Assembly: GCA_014843695.1 (NCBI GenBank)
Contig: CM026387.1
Coordinates: forward strand, 64,541,708-64,605,707
Reading direction: 5' to 3'
Source of the DNA: Archivesica marissinica
Lineage: Eukaryota; Mollusca; Bivalvia; Venerida; Vesicomyidae
DNA: 64,000 nt
Below are positions 20,901 to 32,175 of the stretch, piece by piece. The notes beneath the pieces are model-generated. The model saw nothing but the letters and a program-made list of their open reading frames with translations, searched no databases and was not told the origin of the DNA. The position numbers and the translations under genes are program-made. Numbering within the stretch: position 1 is the first letter of the stretch; each line of letters begins with the position of its first letter.

Positions 20901-23900
20901 TACCAGGTGTACTGTCTACCAAGTGTACTGCCTACAAAGTGTACTGCCTACCAAGTGTACTGCCTACCAAGTGTACTGCCTACAAAGTGTACTGCCTACC
21001 AGGTGTACTGTCTACCAGGTGTACTGCCTACCAAGTGTACTGCCTACCAAGTGTACTGCCTACCAGGTGTACTGTCTACCAAGTGTACTGCCTACCAAGT
21101 GTACTGCCTACCAAGTGTACTGTCTACCAGGTGTACTGCCTACCAAGTGTACTGCCTACCAGGTGTACTGTCTACCAGGTGTACTGCCTACAAGTGTATG
21201 CCTACGTGTTGCTACCAGGTGTACTGCCTACAAAGTGTACTGCCTACAAAGTGTACTGTCTAACAAGTGTACTGCCTACCAAGTGTACTGCCTACCAAGT
21301 GTACTGCCTACAAAGTGTACTGCCTACCAGGTGTACTGCCTACCAAGTGTACTGCCTACAAAGTGTATTGCCTACCAGGTGTACTGTCTACCAGGTGTAC
21401 TGCCTACCAAGTGTACTGCCTACCAAGTGTACTGCCTACCAAGTGTACTGCCTACCAGGTGTACTGTCTACTAAGTGTACTGTCTACCAAGTGTACTGCC
21501 TACCAGGTGTACTGCCTACCAGGTGTACTGCCTACCAGGTGTACTGCCTACCAAGTGTACCGCCTACCAAGTGTACTGCCTACAAAGTGTACTGGCCACC
21601 AAGTGTACTGCCTACCAAGTGTACTGCCTACCAGGTGTACTGTCTACCAAGTGTACTGCCTACAAAGTGTACTGCCTACAAAGTGTACTGTCTACCAAGT
21701 GTACTGCCAACAAAGTGTACTGCCTACAAAGTGTACTGTCTACCAAGTGTACTGCCAAAAAAGTGTACTGCCTACCAGGTGTACTGTCTACCAGGTGTAC
21801 TGTCTACCAAGTGTACTGTCTACCAAGTGTACTGTCTACCAAGTGTACTGTCTACCAAGTGTACTGCCTACAAAGTGTACTGTCTACCAAGTGTACTGCC
21901 TACAAAGTGTACTGTCTACCAGGTGTATTGTCTATCATGTGTACTGTCTACCAAGTGTACTGCCTACAAAGTGTACTGTCTACAAAGTGTACTGTCTACC
22001 AAGTGTACTGTCTACCAGGTGTACTGCCAACAAAGTGTACTGCCTACAAAGTGTACTGTCTACCAAGTGTACTGTCTACCAGGTGTACTGCCAACAAAGT
22101 GTACTGCCTACCAGGTGTACTGTCTACCAGGTGTACTGTCTACCAAGTGTACTGTCTACCAGGTGTACTGTCTACCAGGTGTACTGTCTACAAAGTGTAC
22201 TGTCTACAAAGTGTACTGCCTACCAAGTGTACTGTCTATCAAGTGTACTGCCTACCAGGTGTACTGTCTACCAGGTGTACTGTCTACCAGGTGTACTGTC
22301 TACCAAGTGTGTACTGTCTACCAAGTGTACTGTCTACCAGGTGTACTGTCTATCAAGTGTACTGTCTACCAGGTGTACTGTCTATCAAGTGTACTGCCTA
22401 CCAGGTGTACTGTCTACCAGGTGTACTGTCTACCAGGTGTACTGTCTACAACGTGTACTGCCTACCAGGTGTACTGCCTACCAAGTGTACTGCCTACCAG
22501 GTGTACTGTCTACCAAGTGTACTGTCTACAAAGTGTACTGTCTATCAGGTGTACTGCCTACCAGGTGTACTGTCTACCAAGTGTACTGCCTACCAAGTGT
22601 ACTGTCTACCAGGTGTACTGCCTACAAGGTGTACTGTCTACCAGGTGTACTGTCTACAAAGTGTACTGTCTACCAGGTGTACTGTCTACCAAGTTTACTG
22701 TCTATCAAGTGTACTGCCTACCAAGTGTACTGCCTACAAGGTGTACTGTTTACCAGGTGTACTGCCTACCAGGTGTACTGCCTACCAAGTGTACTGTCTA
22801 CCAGGTGTACTGCCTACCAAATGTACTGCCTACAAGGTGTACTGTCTACCAGGTGTACTGTCTACCAGGTGTACTGTCTACTAGGTGTACTGCCTACCAA
22901 GTGTACTGCCTACCAAGTGTACTGCCTACCAGGTGTACTGCCTACCAAGTGTACTGCTTACCAAGTGTACTGCCTACCAGGTGTACTGTCTACCAAGTGT
23001 ACTGCCTACCAGGTGTACTGTCTACCAAGTGTACTGCCTACCAGGTGTACTGTCTACCAAGTGTACTGCCTACCAGGTGTACTGCCTACAAAGTGTAATG
23101 CCTACCATGTGTACTGCCTACAAAGTGTACTGCTTACAAAGTGTACTGCCTACAAAGTGTACTGCCTACAAAGTGTACTGTCTATCAAGTGTACTGCCTA
23201 CCAAGTGTACTGCCTACAAAGTTTACTGCCTACCAGGTGTACTGCCTACCAAGTGTACTGCCTACAAAGTGTACTGCCTACCAGGTGTACTGTCTACCAG
23301 GTGTACTGCCTACCAAGTGTACTGCCTACCAAGTGTACTGCCTACCAAGTGTACTGCCTACCAGGTGTACTGTCTACCAAGTGTACTGTCTACCAAGTGT
23401 ACTGCCTACCAGCTGTACTGCCTACCAAGTGTACTGCCTACCAGGTGTACTGCCTACCAAGTGTACTGCCTACCAAGTGTACTGCCTACAAAGTGTACTG
23501 GCCACCAAGTGTACTGCCTACCAAGTGTACTGCCTACCAAGTGTACTGCCTACCAGGTGTACTGTCTACCAAGTGTACTGTCTACCAAGTGTACTGCCTA
23601 CAAAGTGTACTGCCTACAAAGTGTACTGTCTATCAAGTGTACTGCCTACCAAGTGTACTGCCTACCAAGTGTACTGCCTACAAAGTGTACTGCCTACCAG
23701 GTGTACTGCCTACCAAGTGTACTGCCTACAAAGTGTACTGCCTACCAGGTGTACTGTCTACCAGGTGTACTGCCTACCAAGTGTACTGCCTACCAAGTGT
23801 ACTGCCTACCAAGTGTACTGCCTACCAGGTGTACTGTCTACTAGTGTACTGTCTACCAGTGTACTGCTACCAGTGTACTGCCTACCAGGTGTACTGCCTA

Positions 23901-26900
23901 CCAAGTGTACTGCCTACCAAGTGTACTGCCTACAAAGTGTACTGGCCACCAAGTGTACTGCCTACCAAGTGTACTGCCTACCAGGTGTACTGTCTACCAA
24001 GTGTACTGCCTACAAAGTGTACTGTCTACCAAGTGTACTGCCAACAAAGTGTACTGCCTACAAAGTGTACTGTCTACCAAGTGTACTGCCAAAAAAGTGT
24101 ACTGCCTACCAGGTGTACTGTCTACCAGGTGTACTGTCTACCAAGTGTACTGTCTACCAAGTGTACTGTCTACCAAGTGTACTGTCTACCAAGTGTACTG
24201 CCTACAAAGTGTACTGTCTACCAAGTGTACTGCCTACAAAGTGTACTGTCTACCAGGTGTACTGTCTATCAAGTGTACTGCCTACAAAGTGTACTGTCTA
24301 CAAAGTGTACTGTCTACCAAGTGTACTGTCTACCAGGTGTACTGCCAACAAAGTGTACTGCCTACAAAGTGTACTGTCTACCAAGTGTACTGTCTACCAG
24401 GTGTACTGCCAACAAAGTGTACTGCCTACCAGGTGTACTGTCTACCAGGTGTACTGTCTACCAAGTGTACTGTCTACCAGGTGTACTGTCTACCAGGTGT
24501 ACTGTCTACAAAGTGTACTGTCTACAAAGTGTACTGCCTACCAAGTGTACTGTCTATCAAGTGTACTGCCTACCAGGTGTACTGTCTACCAGGTGTACTG
24601 TCTACCAGGTGTACTGTCTACCAAGTGTGTACTGTCTACCAAGTGTACTGTCTACCAGGTGTACTGTCTACCAAGTGTACTGTCTACCAGGTGTACTGTC
24701 TATCAAGTGTACTGCCTACCAGGTGTACTGTCTACCAGGTGTACTGTCTACCAGGTGTACTGTCTACAACGTGTACTGCCTACCAGGTGTACTGCCTACC
24801 AAGTGTACTGCCTACCAGGTGTACTGTCTACCAAGTGTACTGTCTACAAAGTGTACTGTCTATCAGGTGTACTGCCTACCAGGTGTACTGTCTACCAAGT
24901 GTACTGCCTACCAAGTGTACTGTCTACCAGGTGTACTGCCTACAAGGTGTACTGTCTACCAGGTGTACTGTCTACAAAGTGTACTGTCTACCAGGTGTAC
25001 TGTCTACCAAGTTTACTGTCTATCAAGTGTACTGCCTACCAAGTGTACTGCCTACAAGGTGTACTGTCTACCAGGTGTACTGCCTACCAGGTGTACTGCC
25101 TACCAAGTGTACTGTCTACCAGGTGTACTGCCTACCAAGTGTACTGCCTACAAGGTGTACTGTCTACCAGGTGTACTGTCTACCAGGTGTACTGTCTACC
25201 AGGTGTACTGCCTACCAAGTGTACTGCCTACCAAGTGTACTGCCTACCAAGTGTACTGCTACCAGGTGTACTGCCTACCAAGTGTACTGCTTACCAAGTG
25301 TACTGCCTACCAGGTGTACTGTCTACCAAGTGTACTGCCTACCAGGTGTACTGTCTACCAAGTGTACTGCCTACCAGGTGTACTGTCTACCAAGTGTACT
25401 GCCTACCAGGTGTACTGCCTACAAAGTGTAATGCCTACCATGTGTACTGCCTACAAAGTGTACTGCTTACAAAGTGTACTGCCTACAAAGTGTACTGCCT
25501 ACAAAGTGTACTGTCTATCAAGTGTACTGCCTACCAAGTGTACTGCCTACAAAGTTTACTGCCTACCAGGTGTACTGCCTACCAAGTGTACTGCCTACAA
25601 AGTGTACTGCCTACCAGGTGTACTGTCTACCAGGTGTACTGCCTACCAAGTGTACTGCTACCAAGTGTACTGCCTACCAAGTGTACTGCCTACCAGGTGT
25701 ACTGTCTACCAAGTGTACTGTCTACCAAGTGTACTGCCTACCAGCTGTACTGCCTACCAAGTGTACTGCCTACCAGGTGTACTGCCTACCAAGTGTACTG
25801 CCTACCAAGTGTACTGCCTACCAAGTGTACTGCTACAAAGTGTACTGGCCACCAAGTGTACTGCCTACCAAGTGTACTGCCTACCAAGTGTACTGCCTAC
25901 CAGGTGTACTGTCTACCAAGTGTACTGTCTACCAAGTGTACTGCCTACAAAGTGTACTGCCTACAAAGTGTACTGTCTACCAAGTGTACTGCCAACAAAG
26001 TGTACTGCCTACAAAGTGTACTGTCTACCAAGTGTACTGCCAACAAAGTGTACTGCCTACCAGGTGTACTGTCTACCAGGTGTACTGCCTACCAAGTGTA
26101 CTGCCTACCAAGTGTACTGCCTACCAGGTGTACTGTCTACCAAGTGTACTGCCTACCAGGTGTACTGTCTACCAAGTGTACTGCCTACCAGGTGTACTGT
26201 CTAACAAGTGTACTGCCTACCAGGTGTACTGTCTACCAAGTGTACTGCCTACAAAGTGTACTGCCTACCAGGTGTACTGCCTACCAAGTGTACTGCCTAC
26301 AAAGTGTACTGCCTACCAGGTGTACTGTCTACCAGGTGTACTGCCTACCAAGTGTACTGCCTACCAAGTGTACTGCCTACCAAGTGTACTGCCTACCAGG
26401 TGTACTGTCTACCAAGTGTACTGTCTACCAGGTGTACTGCCTACCAAGTGTACTGCCTACCAGGTGTACTGCCTACCAAGTGTACTGCCTACCAAGTGTA
26501 CTGCCTACAAAGTGTACTGGCCACCAAGTGTACTGCCTACCAAGTGTACTGCCTACCAGGTGTACTGTCTACCAAGTGTAATGCCTACAAAGTGTACTGC
26601 CTACAAAGTGTACTGCCTACAAAGTGTACTGCCTACAAAGTGTACTGTCTACCAAGTGTACTGCCAACAAAGTGTACTGCCTACAAAGTGTACTGTCTAC
26701 CAAGTGTACTGCCAAAAAAGTGTACTGCCTACCAGGTGTACTGTCTACCAGGTGTACTGTCTACCAAGTGTACTGTCTACCAAGTGTACTGTCTACCAAG
26801 TGTACTGTCTACCAAGTGTACTGCCTACAAAGTGTACTGTCTACCAAGTGTACTGCCTACAAAGTGTACTGTCTACCAGGTGTATTGTCTACCAAGTGTA

Positions 26901-27116
26901 CTGTCTACCAAGTGTACTGCCTACAAAGTGTACTGTCTACAAAGTGTACTGCCTACCAAGTGTACTGTCTACCAGGTGTACTGCCTACAAAGTGTACTGT
27001 CTACCAGGTGTACTGCCTACAAAGTGTACTGTCTACCAGGTGTACTGCCTACAAAGTGTACTGTCTACCAGGTGTACTGCCTACAAAGTGTACTGGCCAC
27101 CAAGTGTACTGCCTAC
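17962..27116. repeat. 9.1-kb array of a 16-bp unit (about 570 copies)
   Basis: Unit CTACCAAGTGTACTGC or CTACCAGGTGTACTGT. The left 170 bp uses a TAGCTACC form, the middle GTCTACC, and the right mostly GCCTACC, so there is a gradient of variants. Rare marks show higher-order duplication: GCCAAAAAAG at 21754, 24088 and 26711 (spacing 2334 and 2623), and an 18-bp unit AAGTGTGTACTGTC near 19511, 22305 and 24625. All three + frames lack stops, so ORFs up to 1645 codons appear, but they are a by-product of the unit. It lies within intron 2. Confidence 0.97.
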
Positions 27117-27120
27117 CTAA

Positions 27121-27469
27121 TGTACTTATTACCCTTTAACTTAAGCCAAGTTTTCTAATTCAATATCTTAATATAGATCTCTACATGTACATGTACAGTG
27201 ATTATATAGAAATTTGTTTATTCATTTTTAATTTTATGTACATGTGCAAGATTACCTATCATGATAAATAGAGCATACATATACTAGACCTTCAGATGTT
27301 GTACCATCTCGAGCATACGTATACTAGACCTTCAGATGTTGTACGATCAATCTCGAGGACCACAATGTAAATACGTTGGCATATATTCTCTGTCTGGATT
27401 ATATGCCATCTATATTACGTTTTTATGTACAAATTTAAATCTTGGCAGTGCTACTGTTTTGCTTTATTG
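27121..27469. repeat. Intron 2 remainder with a short direct repeat
   Basis: GAGCATACATATACTAGACC then TTCAGATGTTGTAC occurs twice, at about 27271 and 27311. No gene seen. Confidence 0.6.
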
Positions 27470-28075
27470 CATGCAGTTGATACCGACATAGATCTTATTT
27501 GCATGTAGTTGATACCGACATAAATCTTATTTGCATGTAGTTGATACTGACATAAATCTTATGTGCATGTAGTTGATACTGACATAAATCTTATTTGCAT
27601 GTAGTTGATACTGACATAAATCTTATGTGCATGTAGTTGATACTGACATAAATCTTATTTGCATGTATTTGATACCGACATAGATCTTATTTGCATGTAG
27701 TTGATACTGACATAAATCTTATTTGCATGTAGTTGATACCAACATAAATCTTATTTGCATGTAGTTGATACCGACATAAATCTTATGTGCATGTAGTTGA
27801 TACTGACATAAATCTTATTTGCATGTATTTGATACCGACATAGATCTTATTTGCATGTAGTTGATACTGACATAAATCTTATGTGCATGTAGTTGATACT
27901 GACATAAATCTTATTTGCATGTAGTTGATACCGACATAAATCTTATGTGCATGTAGTTGATACTGACATAAATCTTATGTGCATGTAGTTGATACTGACA
28001 TAAATCTTATTTGCATGTAGTTGATACCGACATAAATCTTATGTGCATGTAGTTGATACTGACATAAATCTGATC
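27470..28075. repeat. 32-bp tandem array (about 19 copies) just before exon 3
   Basis: Unit core TTGCATGTAGTTGATACTGA followed by CATAAATCTTAT. The last copy stops about 12 bp before the AG of exon 3. The unit shares a weak gapped similarity with the exon-3 border (AGTTGATACCGACA against AGTTGTACCACA). Confidence 0.92.
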
Positions 28076-28087
28076 TATCTGTTTCAG

Positions 28088-28147
28088 AGTTGTACCACAG
28101 GCAATATGTACACGGTTTGGACTTGCTATAGGATCAGTGTTAGCTCC
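28088..28147 (+). CDS. DUF21-CBS gene exon 3 (PQAICTRFG motif)
   Basis: This 60-nt exon encodes residues 138-158: EVVPQAICTRFGLAIGSVLAP. GE-hydrophobic-PQ followed by R-x-G is the signature that closes TM3 in DUF21 proteins. Acceptor CTGTTTCAG, donor CC|GTGAGT. The split codons give Glu with exon 2 (GA+A) and Pro with exon 4 (CC+G). The exon is short, and is best identified by phase and motif. Confidence 0.93.
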
Positions 28148-28289
28148 GTGAGTAACTGTTTGGTAGTATGTTATATTAGGTTTCAAGTTTGGCTACCAGC
28201 TCACGTCTACCATAGCTTCCCTTTGTCTGCAACAGTAGATATAATGTCAGGCCTAAGCAGAAAATGAATGTATGATTGTGTCTATCAGT

Positions 28290-28570
28290 GTGTATTTTAC
28301 GTTTATTTATCGTCGCTACCGGTTGCCCATATGAGCGACACCTCCTGAAGAGATTAGTTATTTTAGATTTTTGGAGGATAGTGCAATGATAGAGATCCAT
28401 TCCAGAGTCTCCTCTTGTTCTTTTACGTGCACGGTGTAAAACACTGACACGAGACCTTGGTTTAACGTCCCATCTGAAAGACTGATCATTTTATTAGGGT
28501 CAGATGGGGGGATCGAACCTGTGTTCCTGGATTGCCAGTCCAGCGTGTTACCACTGGACTACAGACTGTC
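28290..28570 (-). mobile_element. SINE family B, antisense, near-complete
   Basis: Shows the body (CACCTCCTGAAGAGATTAG, GTAAAACACTGACACGAGAC, GTCCCATCTGAAAGACTG) and then the tRNA-like head in reverse (GGGGATCGAACCTGTGTTCC, GTTACCACTGGACTACAGAC). Confidence 0.88.
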
Positions 28571-28740
28571 AGTGTTCTTGGTTCCGGTTGGTTCCTTTCT
28601 TTGCTAGAGTGTAATAGGTCACAATGTGCACCCTCTTCGATCAGTATTATTGTGTATTAGCAGTGAACATTTTTTTAATACATGTATGTTTATTTATTTT
28701 ATAACTATTTTATGTTTTCCAATGAAATATAGAAATCTAT

Positions 28741-28812
28741 CAGTGAAATAAAATGTTCTATTCTACTGGTTGAAAGCAGAGGATAATGCATTTTATTTCT
28801 CACTGCTTTGCA
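28741..28812. mobile_element. Small palindromic repeat (GTGAAATAAAATG ... CATTTTATTTCTCAC)
   Basis: Inverted ends CAGTGAAATAAAATG and CATTTTATTTCTCACTG surround a short unique centre. The same ends bracket the small array at 37870-38095, so this is a dispersed MITE-like family. Confidence 0.6.
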
Positions 28813-28905
28813 CTTGTGGTACCTAGCCTCTGCATGTTGAAATGTTGTCAACGCGAATACTTTCGGGCTTAAGCTATCAATGACTTCGTTTATGATGCCT
28901 TTTTT

Positions 28906-29105
28906 AAGTTTAAACTTTATTTAGTTTACAACGATTGCCAAGCAAGTTTTGACAACTTTTATTAATCACTCTCGTTGGCGCGGATGAAAGCGTCTATGTG
29001 GTCATTCGTGTGGGAGGAAACCCACCTGTCCGATCTGGCGACCACCATACCATCTCACATACTACCCGGTCCGAGGATCGAACCCGGGTTGCATTGTTTC
29101 TTTAA
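28906..29105 (-). mobile_element. SINE family C, antisense
   Basis: Tail AAACTTTATTTAGTTTACAA and CAACGATTGCCAAGCAAG, body GTGGTCATTCGTGTGGGAGG and CCTGTCCGATCTGGCGACC, then tRNA-like head with B box GAGGATCGAACCCGGGTTGC. Confidence 0.88.
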
Positions 29106-29204
29106 GTGAATGATCGAATAATATTTCTCATGATAATAATGCTCAGTGAAATATAATTTGATCATTCAGTGAAACAAACAATATCCTATTAATATTTGCA
29201 GTGA

Positions 29205-29475
29205 GCATTTGTTTATATGTACGTTTATTTATTGTCTTCAGAATTATATTAGTCATTTTATTTTTTAGAAGATAGTTCAAGATACAGAAGATTCTAGAAG
29301 CATCGCAGCTTCTTTTACATGCCCAGTGTACATGTATAGCACCGATACATGCGACCTTGGTTTATAGTCCCATCTGAAAGACTGTTAATATTATTAGTGT
29401 CAGAAGTGGGATCAAACCTGGAATCCCTGGATTTGCAGTGTTAATGCTTGCCACTGGACCGCTGACCTGTCTAGC
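29205..29475 (-). mobile_element. SINE family B, antisense, diverged
   Basis: Carries TTTATTTATTGTC, TTTTAGAAGATAGTTCAAG, GCACCGATACATGCGACC, GTCCCATCTGAAAGACTG and a head with GTGGGATCAAACCTGGAATC and GCCACTGGACCGCTGAC. Confidence 0.8.
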
Positions 29476-29559
29476 GGCATTGATTTAGTTATTATGCTAG
29501 ACTTACCTGTGTCTGCTCAGTGATTTTGCCATGCGTATGGCAACCTTGATTTAGCAAAC

Positions 29560-29772
29560 AGCAGGCATTCAGCTCAACCAATCAGAAAACTCGAGACTGA
29601 GTTATTACTTGATAACCTTCAAGCCTGGCTTGGAGGTTATAAAACTTTTCTCCAATCTCTAAAACTCAGTTTCAAGCGTCTGATTGGTTCAGCTGACAGT
29701 AACACTCAGAAGCAACCAATCAGATCATTTGAGCTTGAGTTTGAGATCTGAGAAAAGTTTTATAACCCTGGA
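29560..29772. mobile_element. Hairpin-forming MITE-like element rich in CCAAT words
   Basis: GGTTATAAAACTTTTCTC at 29633 is matched in reverse by GAGAAAAGTTTTATAACC ending at about 29767. The arms are about 55 bp and include CTGATTGGTT and AACCAATCAG. A diverged relative lies at 56515-56640. It ends about 35 bp before the acceptor of exon 4. Confidence 0.7.
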
Positions 29773-29802
29773 CCCACAGAGTAAGTAATGTCATATTTTC
29801 AG

Positions 29803-29917
29803 GATTGTGTACGGACTGATGTGTTTGTTTTTCGTCATAGCTTGGCCACTGTCAAAGTTACTGGACTGTATTCTGGGCCACGATCATACTACATTTTACA
29901 GGCGAGCTCAGCTTAAG
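29803..29917 (+). CDS. DUF21-CBS gene exon 4 (TM4 and RRAQLK boundary)
   Basis: This exon encodes residues 158-196: IVYGLMCLFFVIAWPLSKLL (last membrane segment), then DCILGHDHTTFYRRAQLK. The W-P-x-S-K-L-L-D-x-x-L-G-H pattern followed by F-R-R-A-x-L-K is diagnostic for plant-type DUF21 proteins and marks the exit to the cytoplasmic side. Acceptor TATTTTCAG, donor AAG|GTACTT. The exon ends in phase 0. Confidence 0.95.
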
Positions 29918-30024
29918 GTACTTCATATTTGTTGATTTTAGTGTAACAGACTTTGTATTGTGACAGTCCTCTGCAGTCCTCGTGATGACCGATAGATATC
30001 ATAGGTCTGTGTTAGGGTGTTCAC

Positions 30025-30580
30025 TTCAGACCTGGAGTTCGCACCCAGCTGTAGCCATTACGGTTGTGCAGACTTGGAGTTCGCACCCAGCTGTAGCCGT
30101 TACGGTTGTGCAGACCTGGAGTTCGCACCCAGCTGTAGCCGTTACGGTTGTGCAGACCTGGAGTTCGCACCCAGCTGTAGCCGTTACGGTTGTGCAGACC
30201 TGGAGTTCGCACCCAGCTGTAGCCGTTACGGTTGTGCAGACCTGGAGTTCGCACCCAGCTGTAGCCGTTACGGTTGTGCAGACCTGGAGTTCGCACCCAG
30301 CTGTAGCCGTTACGGTTGTGCAGACCTGGAGTTCGCACCCAGCTGTAGCCGTTATGGTTGTGCAGACCTGGAGTTTGCACCCAGCTGTAGCCGTTATGGT
30401 TGTGCAGTTCTGGAGTTCGCACCCAGCTGTAGCCGTTACGGTTGTGCAGACCTGGAGTTTGCACCCAGCTGTAGCCGTTACGGTTGTGCAGACCTGGAGT
30501 TCGCACCCAGCTGTAGCTATTACGGTTGTGCAGACCTGGAGTTCGCACCCAGCTGTAGCCATTACGGTTGTGCAGTTAGG
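30025..30580 (+). repeat. 42-bp tandem array (about 13 copies) amplified from a SINE B-box region
   Basis: Unit reads GACCTGGAGTTCGCACCCAG then CTGTAGCCGTTACGGTTGTG. SINE family A has GGCCTGGAGTTCGATCCCCG then TTGGAGCCGTTACGATTGTG at the same place. The flanks are the rest of a SINE A: TTCAGACC before and TTAGGCAGAGCATTTTAATT after. So the array grew inside one SINE copy and multiplied its pol III B box. Confidence 0.9.
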
Positions 30581-30830
30581 CAGAGCATTTTAATTCCGCA
30601 TTGCATCTTCTCTCTCCCTCATCGCAGTGGATGAATTAGGTCTTGAAAGCGATTACTGTAACATTAATAATTATAAATACTTGTATACCGGAGTTCGAGC
30701 CCTGCTGGAGCCGTTGATTGTGCCCTTAGGCAAGGCATTTAATTTCCACGTTGCCTCTTCTCTTTCCCTCGTGGCGATGGATTCCATCAGGAATGAGAAC
30801 TTGTTTCACAATCAAACTAATTACATGTGT
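30581..30830 (+). mobile_element. Two SINE family A remnants in a row
   Basis: 30581-30660 continues the SINE broken by the 42-bp array (TTCTCTCTCCCTCATCG). 30689-30830 is a second copy starting at the B box (GGAGTTCGAGCCCTGCTGG), then CCCTTAGGCAAGGCATTTAA and CCCTCGTGGCGATGGATTCC. Confidence 0.8.
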
Positions 30831-30935
30831 TTGTTCACTGGTATACACAATCATATTGTGTTAGTTGGGGTTACTGTGCCTTTTGCATGTGACACCATAG
30901 TTGTGCATTAAATCGATCTACCTTGTATATTACAG

Positions 30936-31019
30936 GTGTTAGTTGACCTGCATGGGGAGCATGGGGATCTGATCCACAATCAGGAATTGTTGACTAGAGA
31001 TGAAGTCATGATTATCAAG
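30936..31019 (+). CDS. DUF21-CBS gene exon 5 (linker to CBS pair)
   Basis: This exon encodes residues 197-224: VLVDLHGEHGDLIHNQELLT then RDEVMIIK. It fits the family phrase 'LVDLHG...GELTHDETTII' that links the membrane domain to the CBS module. Acceptor TATTACAG, donor ATCAAG|GTAGAG. Both borders are phase 0. Confidence 0.93.
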
Positions 31020-31269
31020 GTAGAGGACTTAATTGATAAAAATGTATCTCAGTATGATATTTCTATGCGTGTTTATGTTAAGCCCGCCTCACACGAGGGA
31101 GGTTCTGCGGCAGTTGAACACGGTTCATAAACCGTACAGAGCCGCGATCAACTGCACATACTTGCAAACAAGTAGGTGATCACACGGTGTCGGCACTGTG
31201 TTAGCATGTTTGTCAGCTGTGTCAACAAGGAAGGCATGTGGTAATGTGTTGCGAGGTTGCTGGGCTGAG
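31020..31269. other. Start of intron 5, no recognised feature
   Basis: The donor flank includes some GC-richer sequence; no gene seen. The phrase TGATTGGTACAGTCACTG at the end is the seed-like first copy of the following array. Confidence 0.4.
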
Positions 31270-32175
31270 GTCACTGATTGGTACAGTCACTGTTTGATTG
31301 CTACAGTCACTGTCTGATTGGTACAGTCACTGTTTGATTGGTACAGTCACTGTCTGATTGGTACAGTCACTGTTTGATTGGTACAGTCACTGTCTGATTG
31401 GTACAGTCACTGTTTGATTAGTACAGTCACTGTCTGATTGGTACAGTCACTGTTTGATTAGTACAGTCACTGTTTGATTGGTACAGTCCCTGTTTGATTA
31501 GTGCAGTCACTCTTTGATTGGTACAGTCACTGTCTGATTGGTACAGTCACTGTTTGATTAGTGCAGTCACTGTCTGATTGGTACAGTCACTGTCTGATTG
31601 GTACAGTCACGGTTTGATTAGTGCAGTCACTCTTTGATTGGTACAGTCACTGTCTGATTGATACAGTCACCGTTTGATTAGTGCAGTCACTCTTTGATTG
31701 GTACAGTCACTCTTTGATTGGTACAGTCACTGATTAGTACAGTCACTGTTTGATTGGTACATTCACTGTTTGATTCATACATTCACTGTCTGATTGGTAC
31801 AGTCACAGTCTGATGGGTACAGTCACTGATTAGTACAGTCACTGTTTGATTGGTACAGTCATCGTTTGATTAGCACAGTCACTGTTTGATTGGTACAGTC
31901 ACTGTTTGATTGGTACATCCACTGTTTGATTAGTACAGTCACTGTTTGATTGGTACAGTCACTGTTTGATTAGTACAGTCACTGTTTGATTGGTACAGTC
32001 ACAGTCTGATTGGTACAGTCACTGATTAGTATAGTCACTGTTTGATTGGTACAGTCACTGTTTGATTGGTACAGTCACTGTTTGATTGGTACAGCCACTG
32101 TTTGATTAGTACAGTCACTGTTTGATTGGTACAGTCACAGTCTGATTGGTACAGTCCCTGTTTGATTAGTACAGT
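31270..32175. repeat. 20-bp tandem array, left part
   Basis: Unit ACAGTCACTGTTTGATTGGT with TTTGATTAGT and TCTGATTGGT variants, about 45 copies. It is continued by the array at 33076-34225 after an inserted block. Confidence 0.95.

Noticed and set aside
18137..27158. Long + strand ORFs (up to 1645 codons) reading CLPSVLPTKCTAYQVY repeats
   Set aside because: The 16-bp unit has no stop in any forward frame, so long ORFs are automatic in all three frames. No homology and no start logic; the array lies inside an intron.
29982..30634. About 200-codon repeat ORFs on both strands
   Set aside because: The 42-bp unit derives from a SINE B-box region, not from coding sequence.
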